Positions 1 to 8,525 of a stretch of 64,000 nucleotides of DNA are shown here, piece by piece (the first letter of the stretch is position 1; each line of letters begins with the position of its first letter). The stretch is from Poriferisodalis sp965204125. Its GTDB lineage: Bacteria; Actinomycetota; Acidimicrobiia; Acidimicrobiales; Poriferisodalaceae. The notes beneath the pieces are model-generated. The model saw nothing but the letters and a program-made list of their open reading frames with translations. It searched no databases and had not been told where the DNA came from. The stretch covers positions 930,001 through 994,000 of the forward strand of contig NZ_OZ241968.1 in the NCBI RefSeq assembly GCF_965204125.1, written 5' to 3'. The position numbers were made by a program, and so were the translations under genes.

Positions 1-12
1 CGCCGAACGCCG

Positions 13-477
13 TCATCGCTGCCCCTCTGCTCTTCGACGCTGCAGCACTTCGAATGCCTTCGCTGCGCCCCAGGCGATGCCGATCGGGCCGAGGTCGGGT
101 TCGATGTCGGCGAACGAGGCCGGGGTGAGTCCGTAAGGATCGCCGGGAAAGCGGGAGGCGTCGAAATCGTCGCGCTCGGGTGCCGGCACACCGCCGTCGG
201 CCAACACCTCGGTCGGGAATCGCACGGCGCCGCGCAGCACGCTCAGTGGCGTGGTCTGCTGCTCGTCGACATCGGTGGCCAGCAGGTCGCGCAGCGGCGG
301 GCCGATCTCGGCGACGCACTGCTCGCCTGCCGCTTGTGCCGGCTCGCCGAGTTCCCGTGCGGTCACGCCAGCACGCTCGCACGCCTCCGCCACGCACCGC
401 TCCACCCATCCAGGCAGCGCAGCGATCGCTCCATCGGCCAGCAGCGCGGCCGCTTCGTCCACCGATGCAACGCTCAT
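13..477 (-). CDS. Conserved-looking hypothetical protein downstream of larE
   Basis: I do not recognise this 154-residue protein. It is acidic, has no signal peptide or membrane segment, and contains several cysteines in the N-terminal half (RCVAEACER; QCVAEIG). Its ATG shares one base with the larE stop (TGATG), so the two are almost certainly translated together. LarE serves nickel-pincer cofactor synthesis, but this is not LarB or LarC, which are larger with different motifs. A role connected with LarE is inferred from the overlap alone. The stop lies 12 bases from the window edge, so further genes of the operon may be outside. Confidence 0.6.
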   Translation of the reverse strand: MSVASVDEAAALLADGAIAALPGWVERCVAEACERAGVTARELGEPAQAAGEQCVAEIGPPLRDLLATDVDEQQTTPLSVLRGAVRFPTEVLADGGVPAPERDDFDASRFPGDPYGLTPASFADIEPDLGPIGIAWGAAKAFEVLQRRRAEGQR

Positions 478-1325
478 CAGCCGGCCTCGGAGGGGGCGGG
501 GACAACGCAGTTGCCGTCGGCGAGGGCGCCGTTGAGGTTGCCCGAGCGGAAGCCTTCCAGGTCGAGCGTGACATATCGGTAGCCGACGCCGCGGACCGCC
601 TCCACGACGGCTTCACGTCGGCGGACCGCCTCGGCGAGATCATCGAGCGGCAGCTCGATACGCGCCGTGTCGCCGTAGTCGCGCACCCGTAGCTGGCCGA
701 AGCCCAGCCGGCGCAGTGCCGCCTCGGCTCGGTCGAGCCGTGCCAGCAAGGGCACCGTCACCTGCGTGCCATAGGGCACCCGCGAGGCGAGGCACGCAGC
801 CGCCGGCTTGTCCCATGTGCGCAGACCCAGGTCGGCGCTGACCGCGCGGACATCGGCCTTGGCGAAGCCCGCTTCCACCAGCGGGAAGCGGGCGCCCCGG
901 TCGCGTGCAGCGTGCTGGCCCGGCCGGTGATCGCCGAGGTCATCGAGGTTCACGCCCAGCACCACCGTGGCGCCCCGCGCAGCCGCCAGGGGCTCGAGTT
1001 GGTCCATGAGGGCCGATTTGCAGTGGAAACAGCGGTCTGCATCGTTGACGCGGTACGCGGCGCGCGTCATCTCGTCGGTCTCGACGGTCTGCCACGCCAG
1101 TCCCCACTCGGCCGCCAGGGCCGCGCAGTCGGCGGCCTCGTCGGTTGCGAGGCTGGGCGAGACAGCCGTCACGCACAGCGCCGTATCGCCCAGCACGTCG
1201 TTGGCCGCCCAAGCCACCAGCGACGAGTCGACACCGCCGCTGAACGCCACCACCACCGGTCCCGACTGCGAGAAGAACCCGCGCAGCCGCTCAAGCTTCC
1301 CGTCGGCGGGCTCAGCGCCGGGCAT
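477..1325 (-). CDS. larE: LarE-type ATP-dependent sacrificial sulfur transferase
   Basis: LarE adenylates and then sulfurates the pyridinium dicarboxylate precursor of the nickel-pincer nucleotide cofactor, giving up a cysteine sulfur. The PP-loop SGGVDS is at residues 29-34. A RCFHCK motif follows near residue 100, and VNLDDLGDHRPG is the usual LarE core. The family motif PAAACLASRVPYG carries Cys178, matching the sacrificial cysteine (Cys176) of the Lactobacillus enzyme. I start at the ATG at 1325, which has GGGAG eight bases upstream and gives 282 residues; an ATG at 1355 lacks a ribosome site. It overlaps the next gene by one base. larB and larC are not in the window. Confidence 0.85.
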   Translation of the reverse strand: MPGAEPADGKLERLRGFFSQSGPVVVAFSGGVDSSLVAWAANDVLGDTALCVTAVSPSLATDEAADCAALAAEWGLAWQTVETDEMTRAAYRVNDADRCFHCKSALMDQLEPLAAARGATVVLGVNLDDLGDHRPGQHAARDRGARFPLVEAGFAKADVRAVSADLGLRTWDKPAAACLASRVPYGTQVTVPLLARLDRAEAALRRLGFGQLRVRDYGDTARIELPLDDLAEAVRRREAVVEAVRGVGYRYVTLDLEGFRSGNLNGALADGNCVVPAPSEAG

Positions 1326-1374
1326 CTCGTCGCTCCCGCCCTCGCCCAACGTCATCAGTGCGGCGCCGGGCGAT

Positions 1375-3228
1375 TCAGAGCCGGTCGGCCGGGATGGCGT
1401 AGAACAGCTCGGCGCCGCCGGTGACCGCGGGCACCAGCCCGCGAGCCGACGGCAGGATCTGGTCGGCATAGAAGCGAGCGGTGGCCACCTTGTCGGCGAG
1501 GAACTGCGGCGACGCAGCGCCGTCAGCCGTCGCAGCGCCCCCGTCGCGGGCGTCCGCAACCGTCAGGCCCTGCCCTGCCAGCAGCCCAGCGGCTGCCTCC
1601 GCACTGCGACCCAGCAGCCAGCCGCCGACCACCACGCCGGCCAGCCGCATGAACGGCGACGAGCCCGCGGCCACATCGTTCGGCGCCGCCGAGAGCTGGC
1701 CGCCCAGCCACATCGCCGCTTCGCCCATCGCCGCAACGCCATCGCCCAGCGCAACCCCGATCGCAGCCAGATCGGCATCGTCGCTCGCGGCCAGGCTGCC
1801 TGCAGTTGCGCCCATCTCGCCGATGAGCCGTGCCATGGCCTCCCCGCCTCCGAGCGGCAGCTTGCGGAAGGCCAGGTCGGCCGCCTGGATGCCGTTGGTG
1901 CCCTCGTAGATCGGGGCGATCCGGCTGTCGCGCCAGTGCTGCGCGGCGCCGGTCTCCTCCACATAGCCCATGCCGCCGTGCACCTGCACCCCGAGCGAGG
2001 TCATCTCGACGCCCAGGTCGGTGCCCCAGCCCTTGCTGATCGGGGTCAGGATCGCAGTGAGCTCGTCGGCCCGCTGCCGCTCGTCGGGATCGGTGGCCAC
2101 GATGGAGCGGTCGATCGCCGCCGCATTCAGGTACATCACGCAGCGCATGGCCTCGGCGTTCGCCCGCATCGTCAGCAGCATCCGCCGCACGTCGGCGTGA
2201 TCCACGATCGGCGACGATTCGCCCGGCGGCAGCTCGGCGCCGATGGCCCGCCCCTGCTTGCGGGTCAGCGCGTACTCGCGTGCCTGCTGGTACGCCCGCT
2301 CGGTCAGTGACAGCCCCTGCAGGCCCACCGACAGCCGGGCGTTGTTCATCATGGTGAACATGGCGCGCATGCCGCCGTGCTCCGGGCCCACCAGATAGCC
2401 GACCGCGCCGCCCTCGTCGCCGTAGGACATCACGCAGGTCGGGCTGGCGTGGATGCCGATCTTGTGCTCGGTGGACACGGCGCGCAAGTCGTTGCGGCGC
2501 CCCAGCGAGCCGTCGGCATTGACCAAGTACTTGGGCACCAGGAACAGGCTGATGCCGCGGGTGCCCGGAGGCCCCTCGGGCGTGCGCGCCAGCACCAGAT
2601 GCACGATGTTGTCGGCCAGCTCGTGCTCGCCGTAGGTGATGAAGATCTTCGTGCCGGTGATGAGGTAGCTGCCGTCGTCCTGCGGGATCGCACGGCTGGT
2701 GAGCGCGCCCACGTCGGAGCCGGCATGCGGTTCGGTGAGGTTCATCGTGCCCGACCACTCGCCGCTGATCATCTTGGGCAGGAATGTCTGCTGCAGCGTC
2801 TCGTCGGCGTGGTGGGTGAGGGCGTCGATGGCCCCTTGGGTGAGCAGCGGGCACAGGCTGAACGCCATGCTGGCCGAGGTCAGCATCTCCTGGACGGCCA
2901 GGCCGACGCACCACGGCATCCCGCCGCCGCCGAAGTCGTCGTCGAAGGCCATGCCGTTCCAGCCGGCGTCGACGAACTTGCGGTAGGCATCGGCGAAGCC
3001 GTCGGGATGGGTGATCACGCCGTCGTCGAAGTCGAGCCCCTGCTGGTCGCCCGGCACGTTCAGCGGGGCAACCTCGGCGGACATGAAACGGCCGGCTTCG
3101 CCGAGGAGCGCGCTCGCGGTCTCCAGGTCGGCGTGCGCGAACCGCTCGTGGGCGGCCAGATCCGCCAGATCCGCCACGTGTTCGAGCACGAACAGCATGT
3201 CGTCGACGGGGGCGGAGTACTCAGACAT
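1375..3228 (-). CDS. Long-form acyl-CoA dehydrogenase (DmdC-like subfamily)
   Basis: An FAD-dependent acyl-CoA dehydrogenase of 617 residues, about 200 longer than the short/medium-chain enzymes. The size and the extra C-terminal region match the long subfamily that includes 3-methylmercaptopropionyl-CoA dehydrogenase (DmdC). Visible motifs are MNLTEPHAGSDVG (flavin/substrate region), GTKIFITYGEH and QVHGGMGYVEE. The catalytic glutamate is in IYEGTNGIQA. The ATG has GAGG eight bases upstream. The substrate cannot be read from sequence: DMSP-derived or another acyl-CoA thioesters are equally possible. The hemQ gene lies upstream on the same strand after a 112-base gap and larE 49 bases downstream, so co-transcription is possible. 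Confidence 0.85.
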   Translation of the reverse strand: MSEYSAPVDDMLFVLEHVADLADLAAHERFAHADLETASALLGEAGRFMSAEVAPLNVPGDQQGLDFDDGVITHPDGFADAYRKFVDAGWNGMAFDDDFGGGGMPWCVGLAVQEMLTSASMAFSLCPLLTQGAIDALTHHADETLQQTFLPKMISGEWSGTMNLTEPHAGSDVGALTSRAIPQDDGSYLITGTKIFITYGEHELADNIVHLVLARTPEGPPGTRGISLFLVPKYLVNADGSLGRRNDLRAVSTEHKIGIHASPTCVMSYGDEGGAVGYLVGPEHGGMRAMFTMMNNARLSVGLQGLSLTERAYQQAREYALTRKQGRAIGAELPPGESSPIVDHADVRRMLLTMRANAEAMRCVMYLNAAAIDRSIVATDPDERQRADELTAILTPISKGWGTDLGVEMTSLGVQVHGGMGYVEETGAAQHWRDSRIAPIYEGTNGIQAADLAFRKLPLGGGEAMARLIGEMGATAGSLAASDDADLAAIGVALGDGVAAMGEAAMWLGGQLSAAPNDVAAGSSPFMRLAGVVVGGWLLGRSAEAAAGLLAGQGLTVADARDGGAATADGAASPQFLADKVATARFYADQILPSARGLVPAVTGGAELFYAIPADRL

Positions 3229-3340
3229 CGCAACCTCGATTGGCGGTTGGTTCAGTGCCGGAACGTCTCAGTGACGCACCGGCCTGCGAACAGACTAAGA
3301 GGCTGAGCCGCTGGATTACAGGCCGAGTTGCCTGCGCCTG

Positions 3341-4042
3341 CTACCGCAGGCCGATGCGATCGAGAACCGTGGGGGTGTCGGCCAGCAGACCCGTATAGAA
3401 GGTGCCGAACTCGCCGTAGACGGCGCTCGCCTCGTCGAAGCGCATCGTGTACACGACGTCCTTGAGGTCGTCGAGGTGCTCGCCGAACAGCGTCACGCCC
3501 CACTCGAAGTCGTCGACGCCAGTGGAGCCCGTGACGACCTGCAGGATGCGGCCCCGGAACTTGCGGCCTGAGGTGCCGTGTTCGTACATCAGCTCGCGGC
3601 GGGTGTCGTACGGCAGCGTGAACCAGTTGCCGCTGCCTTCGGCCACGGCACCGCGGCGCTTCGACATGGGATAGAAGCAGAACGCCCGCTTGCCCTCGGG
3701 CGGCAGCTGCGGGTAGAGCCGCGGCGTCTTCATCTCCGGTGGCAGGTCGGGCGCGTACTCGCTCACCTCGGTCATCGAGACGTAGCTGTCGGCGACCTCG
3801 AGGCCTGCCTGCTGCACCAGCGTCTGCAGCTTGCGCAGCCGCCACAGATCGGGCCCCAGCGCCATGAAGCCGACGTCGGCCTTGTGCCCCAGCACGGCCA
3901 CGGTCAGCACCTGGTGGTCGCTGTCGACGGTGGCCTCGACGGCGGCGAGCAGGCCCGAGCGGTCGGCTGCGGGGGTCAGCTTGCAGAACAGGTGCAGCAC
4001 GCCCCACCCGACCGACGTGGTCACCTCTGGCATCCGTGACAC
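3341..4042 (-). CDS. hemQ: Coproheme decarboxylase (HemQ/ChdC)
   Basis: Catalyses the last step of the coproporphyrin-dependent haem pathway: peroxide-driven oxidative decarboxylation of coproheme III to haem b. This is the route used by actinobacteria and Firmicutes. The 233 residues form the chlorite-dismutase fold. FYPMSKRR carries the catalytic tyrosine (Tyr124), NWFTLPY lies close to the haem pocket, and His155 in MYEHGTSGRKFRGR is the likely proximal ligand. The arginine diagnostic of true chlorite dismutases is not apparent. The start is GTG at 4042; an ATG at 4033 is a close alternative. It sits nine bases after fdhD on the same strand; no other haem genes are near. Confidence 0.9.
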   Translation of the reverse strand: MSRMPEVTTSVGWGVLHLFCKLTPAADRSGLLAAVEATVDSDHQVLTVAVLGHKADVGFMALGPDLWRLRKLQTLVQQAGLEVADSYVSMTEVSEYAPDLPPEMKTPRLYPQLPPEGKRAFCFYPMSKRRGAVAEGSGNWFTLPYDTRRELMYEHGTSGRKFRGRILQVVTGSTGVDDFEWGVTLFGEHLDDLKDVVYTMRFDEASAVYGEFGTFYTGLLADTPTVLDRIGLR

Positions 4043-4051
4043 CCGCGCAGC

Positions 4052-4882
4052 CTAGGGACGGGCCCCGGCAGGTGCGGCGGTCTCACCGAGACGCTCGGGA
4101 AGCCCCGCCAGGCCGCCGCTGTACACGTTCAGCTCGTCGCCGCGCGCGAAGCCTGCGAGCGTGATGGCCGCGGCCCGCGCCGACTCGATGGCCAGCGAGC
4201 TGGGGGCGCTGACAGCGATGAGGGTGCCGATCCCAGCCGCCCACGCCTTCTGCACCATCTCGAAACTGGCCCGACCGCTCACGAACAGGGCCATCGCGCC
4301 GGCATCGTCACGCCCGTCGAGCAAGCGCCGGCCGATCACCTTGTCGACGGCGTTGTGGCGACCGATGTCCTCGCGCAGCACATCGATACGACCCTCGGCG
4401 TCGAAGGTCGCGGCGGCATGCAGCCCGCCGGTGCGGCCGAACATCTCTTGCGCATTGGGCACTGCAGCCAAAACCGAGCGCACCGCATTGACGCTGAATT
4501 GACGGGTGCCCGCCAGCGGCCCGAGGCGGGCGGCCATGTCGGTGATGGTGGTGCTGCCGCAGATCCCGCAGGCGGCGCTGACGTTGCCGAGACGGGGCGT
4601 GGGCACGGGCGCCCTGCCGCCGGTCTCCACGGTGACGACGTTGTATTCGAACTCGGCCGCGGGGCCCTCGCCGCAGTAGCGCACCCCGGTGACTTCTGCG
4701 TCGCCGAGCAGCCCGTCGCCTGCGCAGAACCCCGCCGCCAGCTCGTAGTCGTGTCCGGGCGTGCGCATGGTGGTGGCCACCATGTGGCCGTCGAGGCGGA
4801 TCTCGAGCGGCTCCTCCACCACGACCTCATCGGGCGACCGCTGCCAGGTGCCCTGCCGCAGCCGGTCCACCAGCACCCGCAT
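4052..4882 (-). CDS. fdhD: FdhD sulfur-carrier / sulfurtransferase for formate dehydrogenase
   Basis: FdhD passes sulfur from the cysteine desulfurase to the molybdenum bis-MGD cofactor of formate dehydrogenase. The CGICG motif (Cys105, Cys108) is the sulfur relay. EEPLEIRLDG near the N-terminus and GRASFEMVQKAW in the C-terminal half are typical. I start at the ATG at 4882 (276 residues), preceded by GGCGGGGGCG; an ATG at 4900 would add six basic residues. An open frame continues further upstream but would run into groEL. No formate dehydrogenase or moa/mob gene is in the window, so the client enzyme lies elsewhere. Confidence 0.9.
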   Translation of the reverse strand: MRVLVDRLRQGTWQRSPDEVVVEEPLEIRLDGHMVATTMRTPGHDYELAAGFCAGDGLLGDAEVTGVRYCGEGPAAEFEYNVVTVETGGRAPVPTPRLGNVSAACGICGSTTITDMAARLGPLAGTRQFSVNAVRSVLAAVPNAQEMFGRTGGLHAAATFDAEGRIDVLREDIGRHNAVDKVIGRRLLDGRDDAGAMALFVSGRASFEMVQKAWAAGIGTLIAVSAPSSLAIESARAAAITLAGFARGDELNVYSGGLAGLPERLGETAAPAGARP

Positions 4883-4963
4883 CGTGCGCCCCCGCCGCAT
4901 CCGGTCAGGGTACCGGCGCCCTTCGCTGCGCTCCGCCGCGGCGGTGTCTCCCAGGCGCGCAGC

Positions 4964-4986
4964 GGCCCGGGCACCAGACCCGGGCC
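4964..4986 (-). terminator. GC-rich hairpin after groEL, probable terminator
   Basis: An 8-bp perfect stem, GGCCCGGG / CCCGGGCC, with a 7-base loop lies 45 bases beyond the groEL stop and before the chosen fdhD start. There is no T-run after it on the minus strand, as is common in high-GC actinobacteria. It may instead be a processing hairpin that lowers readthrough from groEL into fdhD. Confidence 0.5.
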
Positions 4987-5030
4987 ATTGCGTTGGGTTG
5001 GGCTGCTCAGGGGAGTTGGTGAGGGCTCCG

Positions 5031-6650
5031 CTAGAAGTCCATGTCGGGCATGCCGGGAGCGCCGCCGCCGGCATCGGGCTCGTCGCAGATCACAGCCTCG
5101 GTGGTGAGGAACAGCGCAGCGATCGACGAGGCGTTCTGCAGCGCCGACAGCGTCACCTTGGCAGCGTCGATCACGCCCGCTGCGACCAGGTCCTCGTACT
5201 CGCCGGAGGCAGCGTTGAGGCCCATGGCGCCGTCGAGCTCGCGCACCCGGCTGACCACCACGCCGCCTTCGAGGCCGGCGTTCTCGGCGATCTGCTTCAG
5301 CGGTCCGGCCAGCGCGCGCTCCACGAGCCGCGCACCGGTGGACTCGTCGCCGTCGAGGCCGTCCGCAACAGAGCGCACCGCTTCTTCGGCACGCACCAGC
5401 GTGACACCGCCGCCGGCCACCACACCAGCCTCGATGGCCGCCTTGGTGGTGCTGACCGCGTCCTCGATGCGGTGCTTCTTCTCCTTCAGCTCGACCTCGG
5501 TGGCCGCGCCGACACGCAGCACCGCCACGCCGCCGGACAGCTTCGCCAGCCGTTCCTGCAGCTTCTCGCGGTCGTAGTCGGAGTCGGTGTTCTCGATCTC
5601 GTTCTTGATCTGCTCGATCCGGCCGCGCACCTCGGACTCGTCGCCGGAGCCCTCGATGATGGTCGTCTCGTCCTTGGTGACGACCACGCGCCGGGCCGTG
5701 CCCAGCAGGTCGAGCGTGGTGTTCTCCAGCTTGAGGCCGACGTCCTCGCTGATGACCTGGCCACCGGTCAGGATGGCCATGTCGGCCAGCATCGCCTTGC
5801 GACGATCGCCGAACCCAGGGGCCTTCACGGCCGCCGAGCGGATCGTGCCGCGGATCTTGTTGACCACGAGCGTGGCGAGGGCCTCGCCCTCGACGTCCTC
5901 GGCGATGATCACGAGCGGCTTGCCCGCCTGGGTGACCTTCTCGAGCACCGGCAGCACGTCGCGGACCGCGGAGATCTTGCCCTGCATGAACAGCAGGTAC
6001 GCGTCGTCGAGCACGGCTTCCTGCGAGTCGGGATCGGTGACGAAGTAGGGCGAGATATAGCCCTTGTCGAAGCGCATACCCTCGACCAGATCCATCTCGA
6101 GGCCGAACGTCTGCGATTCCTCGACGGTGATGACGCCGTCCTTGCCGACCTTGTCGAATGCGTCGCTGATCAGCTGGCCGATGTCGCCGTCGGCGGCGGA
6201 GATGGCCGCCACCTGGGCCACGTGGGTCTTGGAGTCGGTCACGCTGATCGACATGTCCTCGATGGCGCCCACAGCGGCGTCGACACCGGCTTCGATGCCC
6301 CGCTTGACGGCCATCGGGTTAGCGCCGGCGGCCACGTTGCGCAGGCCGTCGCGCACCATGGTCCACGCCAGCACGGTGGCCGTGGTGGTGCCGTCGCCGG
6401 CGACGTCGTCGGTCTTCTTGGCCACTTCTTTGACCAGCTCGGCCCCGATGCGTTCCACCGGGTCCTCCAGCTCGATGTCCTTCGCGATGGACACGCCGTC
6501 ATTGGTGATGGTGGGTGCGCCCCACTTCTTGTCGAGCACGACGTTGCGACCCTTGGGCCCCAACGTGACGCGCACGGCGTCGGCGAGCTGGTTCATGCCC
6601 GACTCGAGTGCGCGGCGGGCCTCGTCGTCGAACGTGATCATCTTGGCCAT
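5031..6650 (-). CDS. groEL: Chaperonin GroEL (Hsp60)
   Basis: The 60-kDa chaperonin forms tetradecameric rings that fold client proteins with ATP. The 539 residues begin MAKMITFDDEARR and contain LGPKGRNVVLDKKWGAP and the ATP-site GDGTTTATVLA. The tail GGGAPGMPDMDF is the glycine/methionine-rich C-terminus of housekeeping GroEL rather than the histidine-rich tail of some actinobacterial GroEL1 copies. The ATG has AGGAG about ten bases upstream. No groES is next to it, which is common for a solitary actinobacterial groEL. A perfect CIRCE operator 79 bases upstream of the start indicates repression by HrcA. Confidence 0.97.
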   Translation of the reverse strand: MAKMITFDDEARRALESGMNQLADAVRVTLGPKGRNVVLDKKWGAPTITNDGVSIAKDIELEDPVERIGAELVKEVAKKTDDVAGDGTTTATVLAWTMVRDGLRNVAAGANPMAVKRGIEAGVDAAVGAIEDMSISVTDSKTHVAQVAAISAADGDIGQLISDAFDKVGKDGVITVEESQTFGLEMDLVEGMRFDKGYISPYFVTDPDSQEAVLDDAYLLFMQGKISAVRDVLPVLEKVTQAGKPLVIIAEDVEGEALATLVVNKIRGTIRSAAVKAPGFGDRRKAMLADMAILTGGQVISEDVGLKLENTTLDLLGTARRVVVTKDETTIIEGSGDESEVRGRIEQIKNEIENTDSDYDREKLQERLAKLSGGVAVLRVGAATEVELKEKKHRIEDAVSTTKAAIEAGVVAGGGVTLVRAEEAVRSVADGLDGDESTGARLVERALAGPLKQIAENAGLEGGVVVSRVRELDGAMGLNAASGEYEDLVAAGVIDAAKVTLSALQNASSIAALFLTTEAVICDEPDAGGGAPGMPDMDF

Positions 6651-6728
6651 ATCGGCTGGCTCCTGTCTCGGATGACTCTCGGAAGGGGTGACTGGGCGTC
6701 ACGGGGCCGCTGCGTTCGCAGCAGCCGT

Positions 6729-6755
6729 TAGCACTCTAGAGATGAGAGTGCTAAC
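6729..6755 (-). promoter_or_regulatory. CIRCE operator (HrcA site) of groEL
   Basis: A perfect inverted repeat, TTAGCACTC - 9 bases - GAGTGCTAA, exactly matches the consensus CIRCE element bound by the heat-shock repressor HrcA. It lies between the end of the glycerate kinase gene and groEL, 79 bases upstream of the groEL start codon on the minus strand. It implies HrcA-controlled heat induction; hrcA itself is not in the window. Confidence 0.95.
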
Positions 6756-6765
6756 CGCCAACCTT

Positions 6766-7803
6766 TCACAGGAGACTGGCAGCGAGGTCGGCGGCGGCGT
6801 CGCGGGTTGCCGCCAGCGTGTCGCCCATCGACCGCTCGGCCCCGTATCGCTCCGACAGCACCACCAAGCTCGTGGCCGGGGCGTCGCCAGCAGGAGGCGG
6901 GCGCCAGTCGGCGAGATCGGTATCGGGGTCGCGAGCTCCCACCACGACGCCCACGGGCACGCTGGCCTCGGCCGCGATCTCCAGAACGCCGCCCACGACC
7001 TTCCCGTCGAACGAGCTGGCATCGAGCCGTCCCTCACCGGTGATGACCAGATCGGCGCCTTCGATCGCATCGGGCAGGCCGACCTCGGTGGCGACGACAT
7101 CGAATCCCGGTGCCAGCTCGGCCCGGAGGCCGGCCGCGAGCCCGCCCGCCAGGCCGCCTGCGGCACCTGCGCCCGGCATCTCGCTGACGTCGATGTCGTA
7201 ACGCTCGCGGTAGAGGTCCACGAGCCGCTCGAGGCGGCGGGTGAGCAACTCGATCTGCGGCGTCGACGCGCCCTTCTGCGGGCCGAAGATGCGCGCAGCA
7301 TCGCAGAAGCGGGTACGGACATCGCAGGCCACCACCACCGAGACGCCGGCGAGACGTGCCAGCGGCGACATCGCGTCCAGCGCGCCGAGCCCGCCGTCGG
7401 TGGTGGCCGAGCCGCCCACGCCCACGATCACCCGCCGGGCGCCGCTCGCGACCGCTTCTGCTATCAGCTCGCCGGTGCCTGCGGTGGTGGCGGCGAGCGG
7501 ATCATTTCCCTCCGCGCCGCCTGCCAGCAGCAGCCCGCTCGCGCAGGCCATCTCCACGATCGCGACGTGGCCCTCCAGCCGCCACCCCGCCTCGGTCCGT
7601 TCCCGCAAAGGCCCGATCACCAATGAGGTGCGATTCGGGCCGCCCAGCGCGTCGAGCGTGCCCTCGCCGCCATCGGCCACGGGCAGGCAGACAACCTCGA
7701 CGTGCGTGCCGAGCTGCCGGCGCACGCCATCGGCGATCGCTGCTGCCACCTCCGCAGCGGAGGCAGTGCCGCGGAACTTGTCCGGGCACGCGATGACCCG
7801 CAT
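6766..7803 (-). CDS. glxK: Glycerate kinase (GlxK/GarK family)
   Basis: ATP-dependent kinase converting glycerate to a phosphoglycerate, linking glyoxylate/serine or photorespiratory-type glycerate to glycolysis. The 345 residues show the family's N-terminal signature PDKFRGTASAAEVAAAI, PVADGGEGTLDAL, VGVGGSATTDGGLG and ITGEGRLDASSFDGK. The start is ATG at 7803. The LytR_C membrane protein ends 13 bases upstream on the same strand. The stop lies 10 bases before the groEL CIRCE element, so readthrough from this gene would enter the heat-shock promoter. Whether it makes 2- or 3-phosphoglycerate is not determined by the sequence; this fold usually gives the 2-phosphate. Confidence 0.9.
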   Translation of the reverse strand: MRVIACPDKFRGTASAAEVAAAIADGVRRQLGTHVEVVCLPVADGGEGTLDALGGPNRTSLVIGPLRERTEAGWRLEGHVAIVEMACASGLLLAGGAEGNDPLAATTAGTGELIAEAVASGARRVIVGVGGSATTDGGLGALDAMSPLARLAGVSVVVACDVRTRFCDAARIFGPQKGASTPQIELLTRRLERLVDLYRERYDIDVSEMPGAGAAGGLAGGLAAGLRAELAPGFDVVATEVGLPDAIEGADLVITGEGRLDASSFDGKVVGGVLEIAAEASVPVGVVVGARDPDTDLADWRPPPAGDAPATSLVVLSERYGAERSMGDTLAATRDAAADLAASLL

Positions 7804-7816
7804 GTCGACTGCTCGG

Positions 7817-8440
7817 CTACTCAGCCAGATCGGTCCCCAGCGCCAACAGCACGTCGGGCGTCTCGAAGCCTTGCACGGCTGACGTGTCTGCCAGCATCGG
7901 GAACACGTCGTTGTCGGCGTCGAGCTCCAACACCCCCGCTATCGCCCGCGCTTCGAGCAGCGAGCCCGGCTGGTAGTAGATGCGCGTCCGGTCGATCGGC
8001 GTCCCCACGTAGTTGGTGGGCGTCTTGGTGATGTAGCTCAGCGTCTTGAACCGGTCGGTGAGCCGCCCCGCCGCCCCCCGGACGGTCGTGGAGTTGGCAA
8101 CCTGCACCGACACCTCGGCCGCCGGCCTCGGCTGGAACGGCTCGGCGCCTGCCGAGGTGGTGTCGGTGGCGGGCGCGGCGGTGACGGTGGTGGCCACAGT
8201 GGCGACCGTGCCCGAGCCGGAGTCGCCAGCATCGGCGGGGCCGCTCGTGGGTGTGGGCGCCTCTGTGGCCGTCGGGAGAGTGTCGCCCGGTGCGGCAGGC
8301 GGGGCTGTGTCGGTCACGGTCGTGTCGTCTGGATCGTCGACCGAGCGGAGCAGCAGCACGCCCACGACGACGGCAACCAGCACCAGCAGCAACCCGCGCA
8401 CTGCGGCGCCGCTGTTGGATTCGCCAGCTTGGCTGTTCAC
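7817..8440 (-). CDS. Membrane-anchored LytR_C domain protein
   Basis: A 207-residue single-pass protein. A short N-terminus precedes one transmembrane helix (GLLLVLVAVVVGVLLL, about residues 15-30), then a threonine/alanine/proline-rich extracytoplasmic linker, and a C-terminal LytR_C-type domain (VSVQVANSTTVRGAAGRLTDRF onward). LytR_C is the domain found at the end of many LCP cell-wall ligases; here it stands alone without the LCP domain, so it is probably a cell-wall accessory rather than a ligase. I start at the GTG at 8440, which places the helix correctly; in-frame starts upstream would enter the divergent upp gene. The 85 bases to upp must hold both promoters. Confidence 0.7.
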   Translation of the reverse strand: MNSQAGESNSGAAVRGLLLVLVAVVVGVLLLRSVDDPDDTTVTDTAPPAAPGDTLPTATEAPTPTSGPADAGDSGSGTVATVATTVTAAPATDTTSAGAEPFQPRPAAEVSVQVANSTTVRGAAGRLTDRFKTLSYITKTPTNYVGTPIDRTRIYYQPGSLLEARAIAGVLELDADNDVFPMLADTSAVQGFETPDVLLALGTDLAE

Positions 8441-8525
8441 GGCTGTGAGCGTAGAAGGAAAGATGCGCTGCCGGGTGTACCCCTCAGTAGTTTGCGAAAC
8501 GGACCCCGACCGTGAGAGCCAGCCC

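Noticed and set aside
5031..6650. A groES gene next to groEL
   Set aside because: Both flanks are filled by other genes (fdhD and glycerate kinase); no 10-kDa chaperonin motif is present.
4761..6731. A 656-codon open frame antisense to groEL and fdhD
   Set aside because: Same cause. The histidine/aspartate/leucine-rich product has no family resemblance, and two real genes occupy the other strand.
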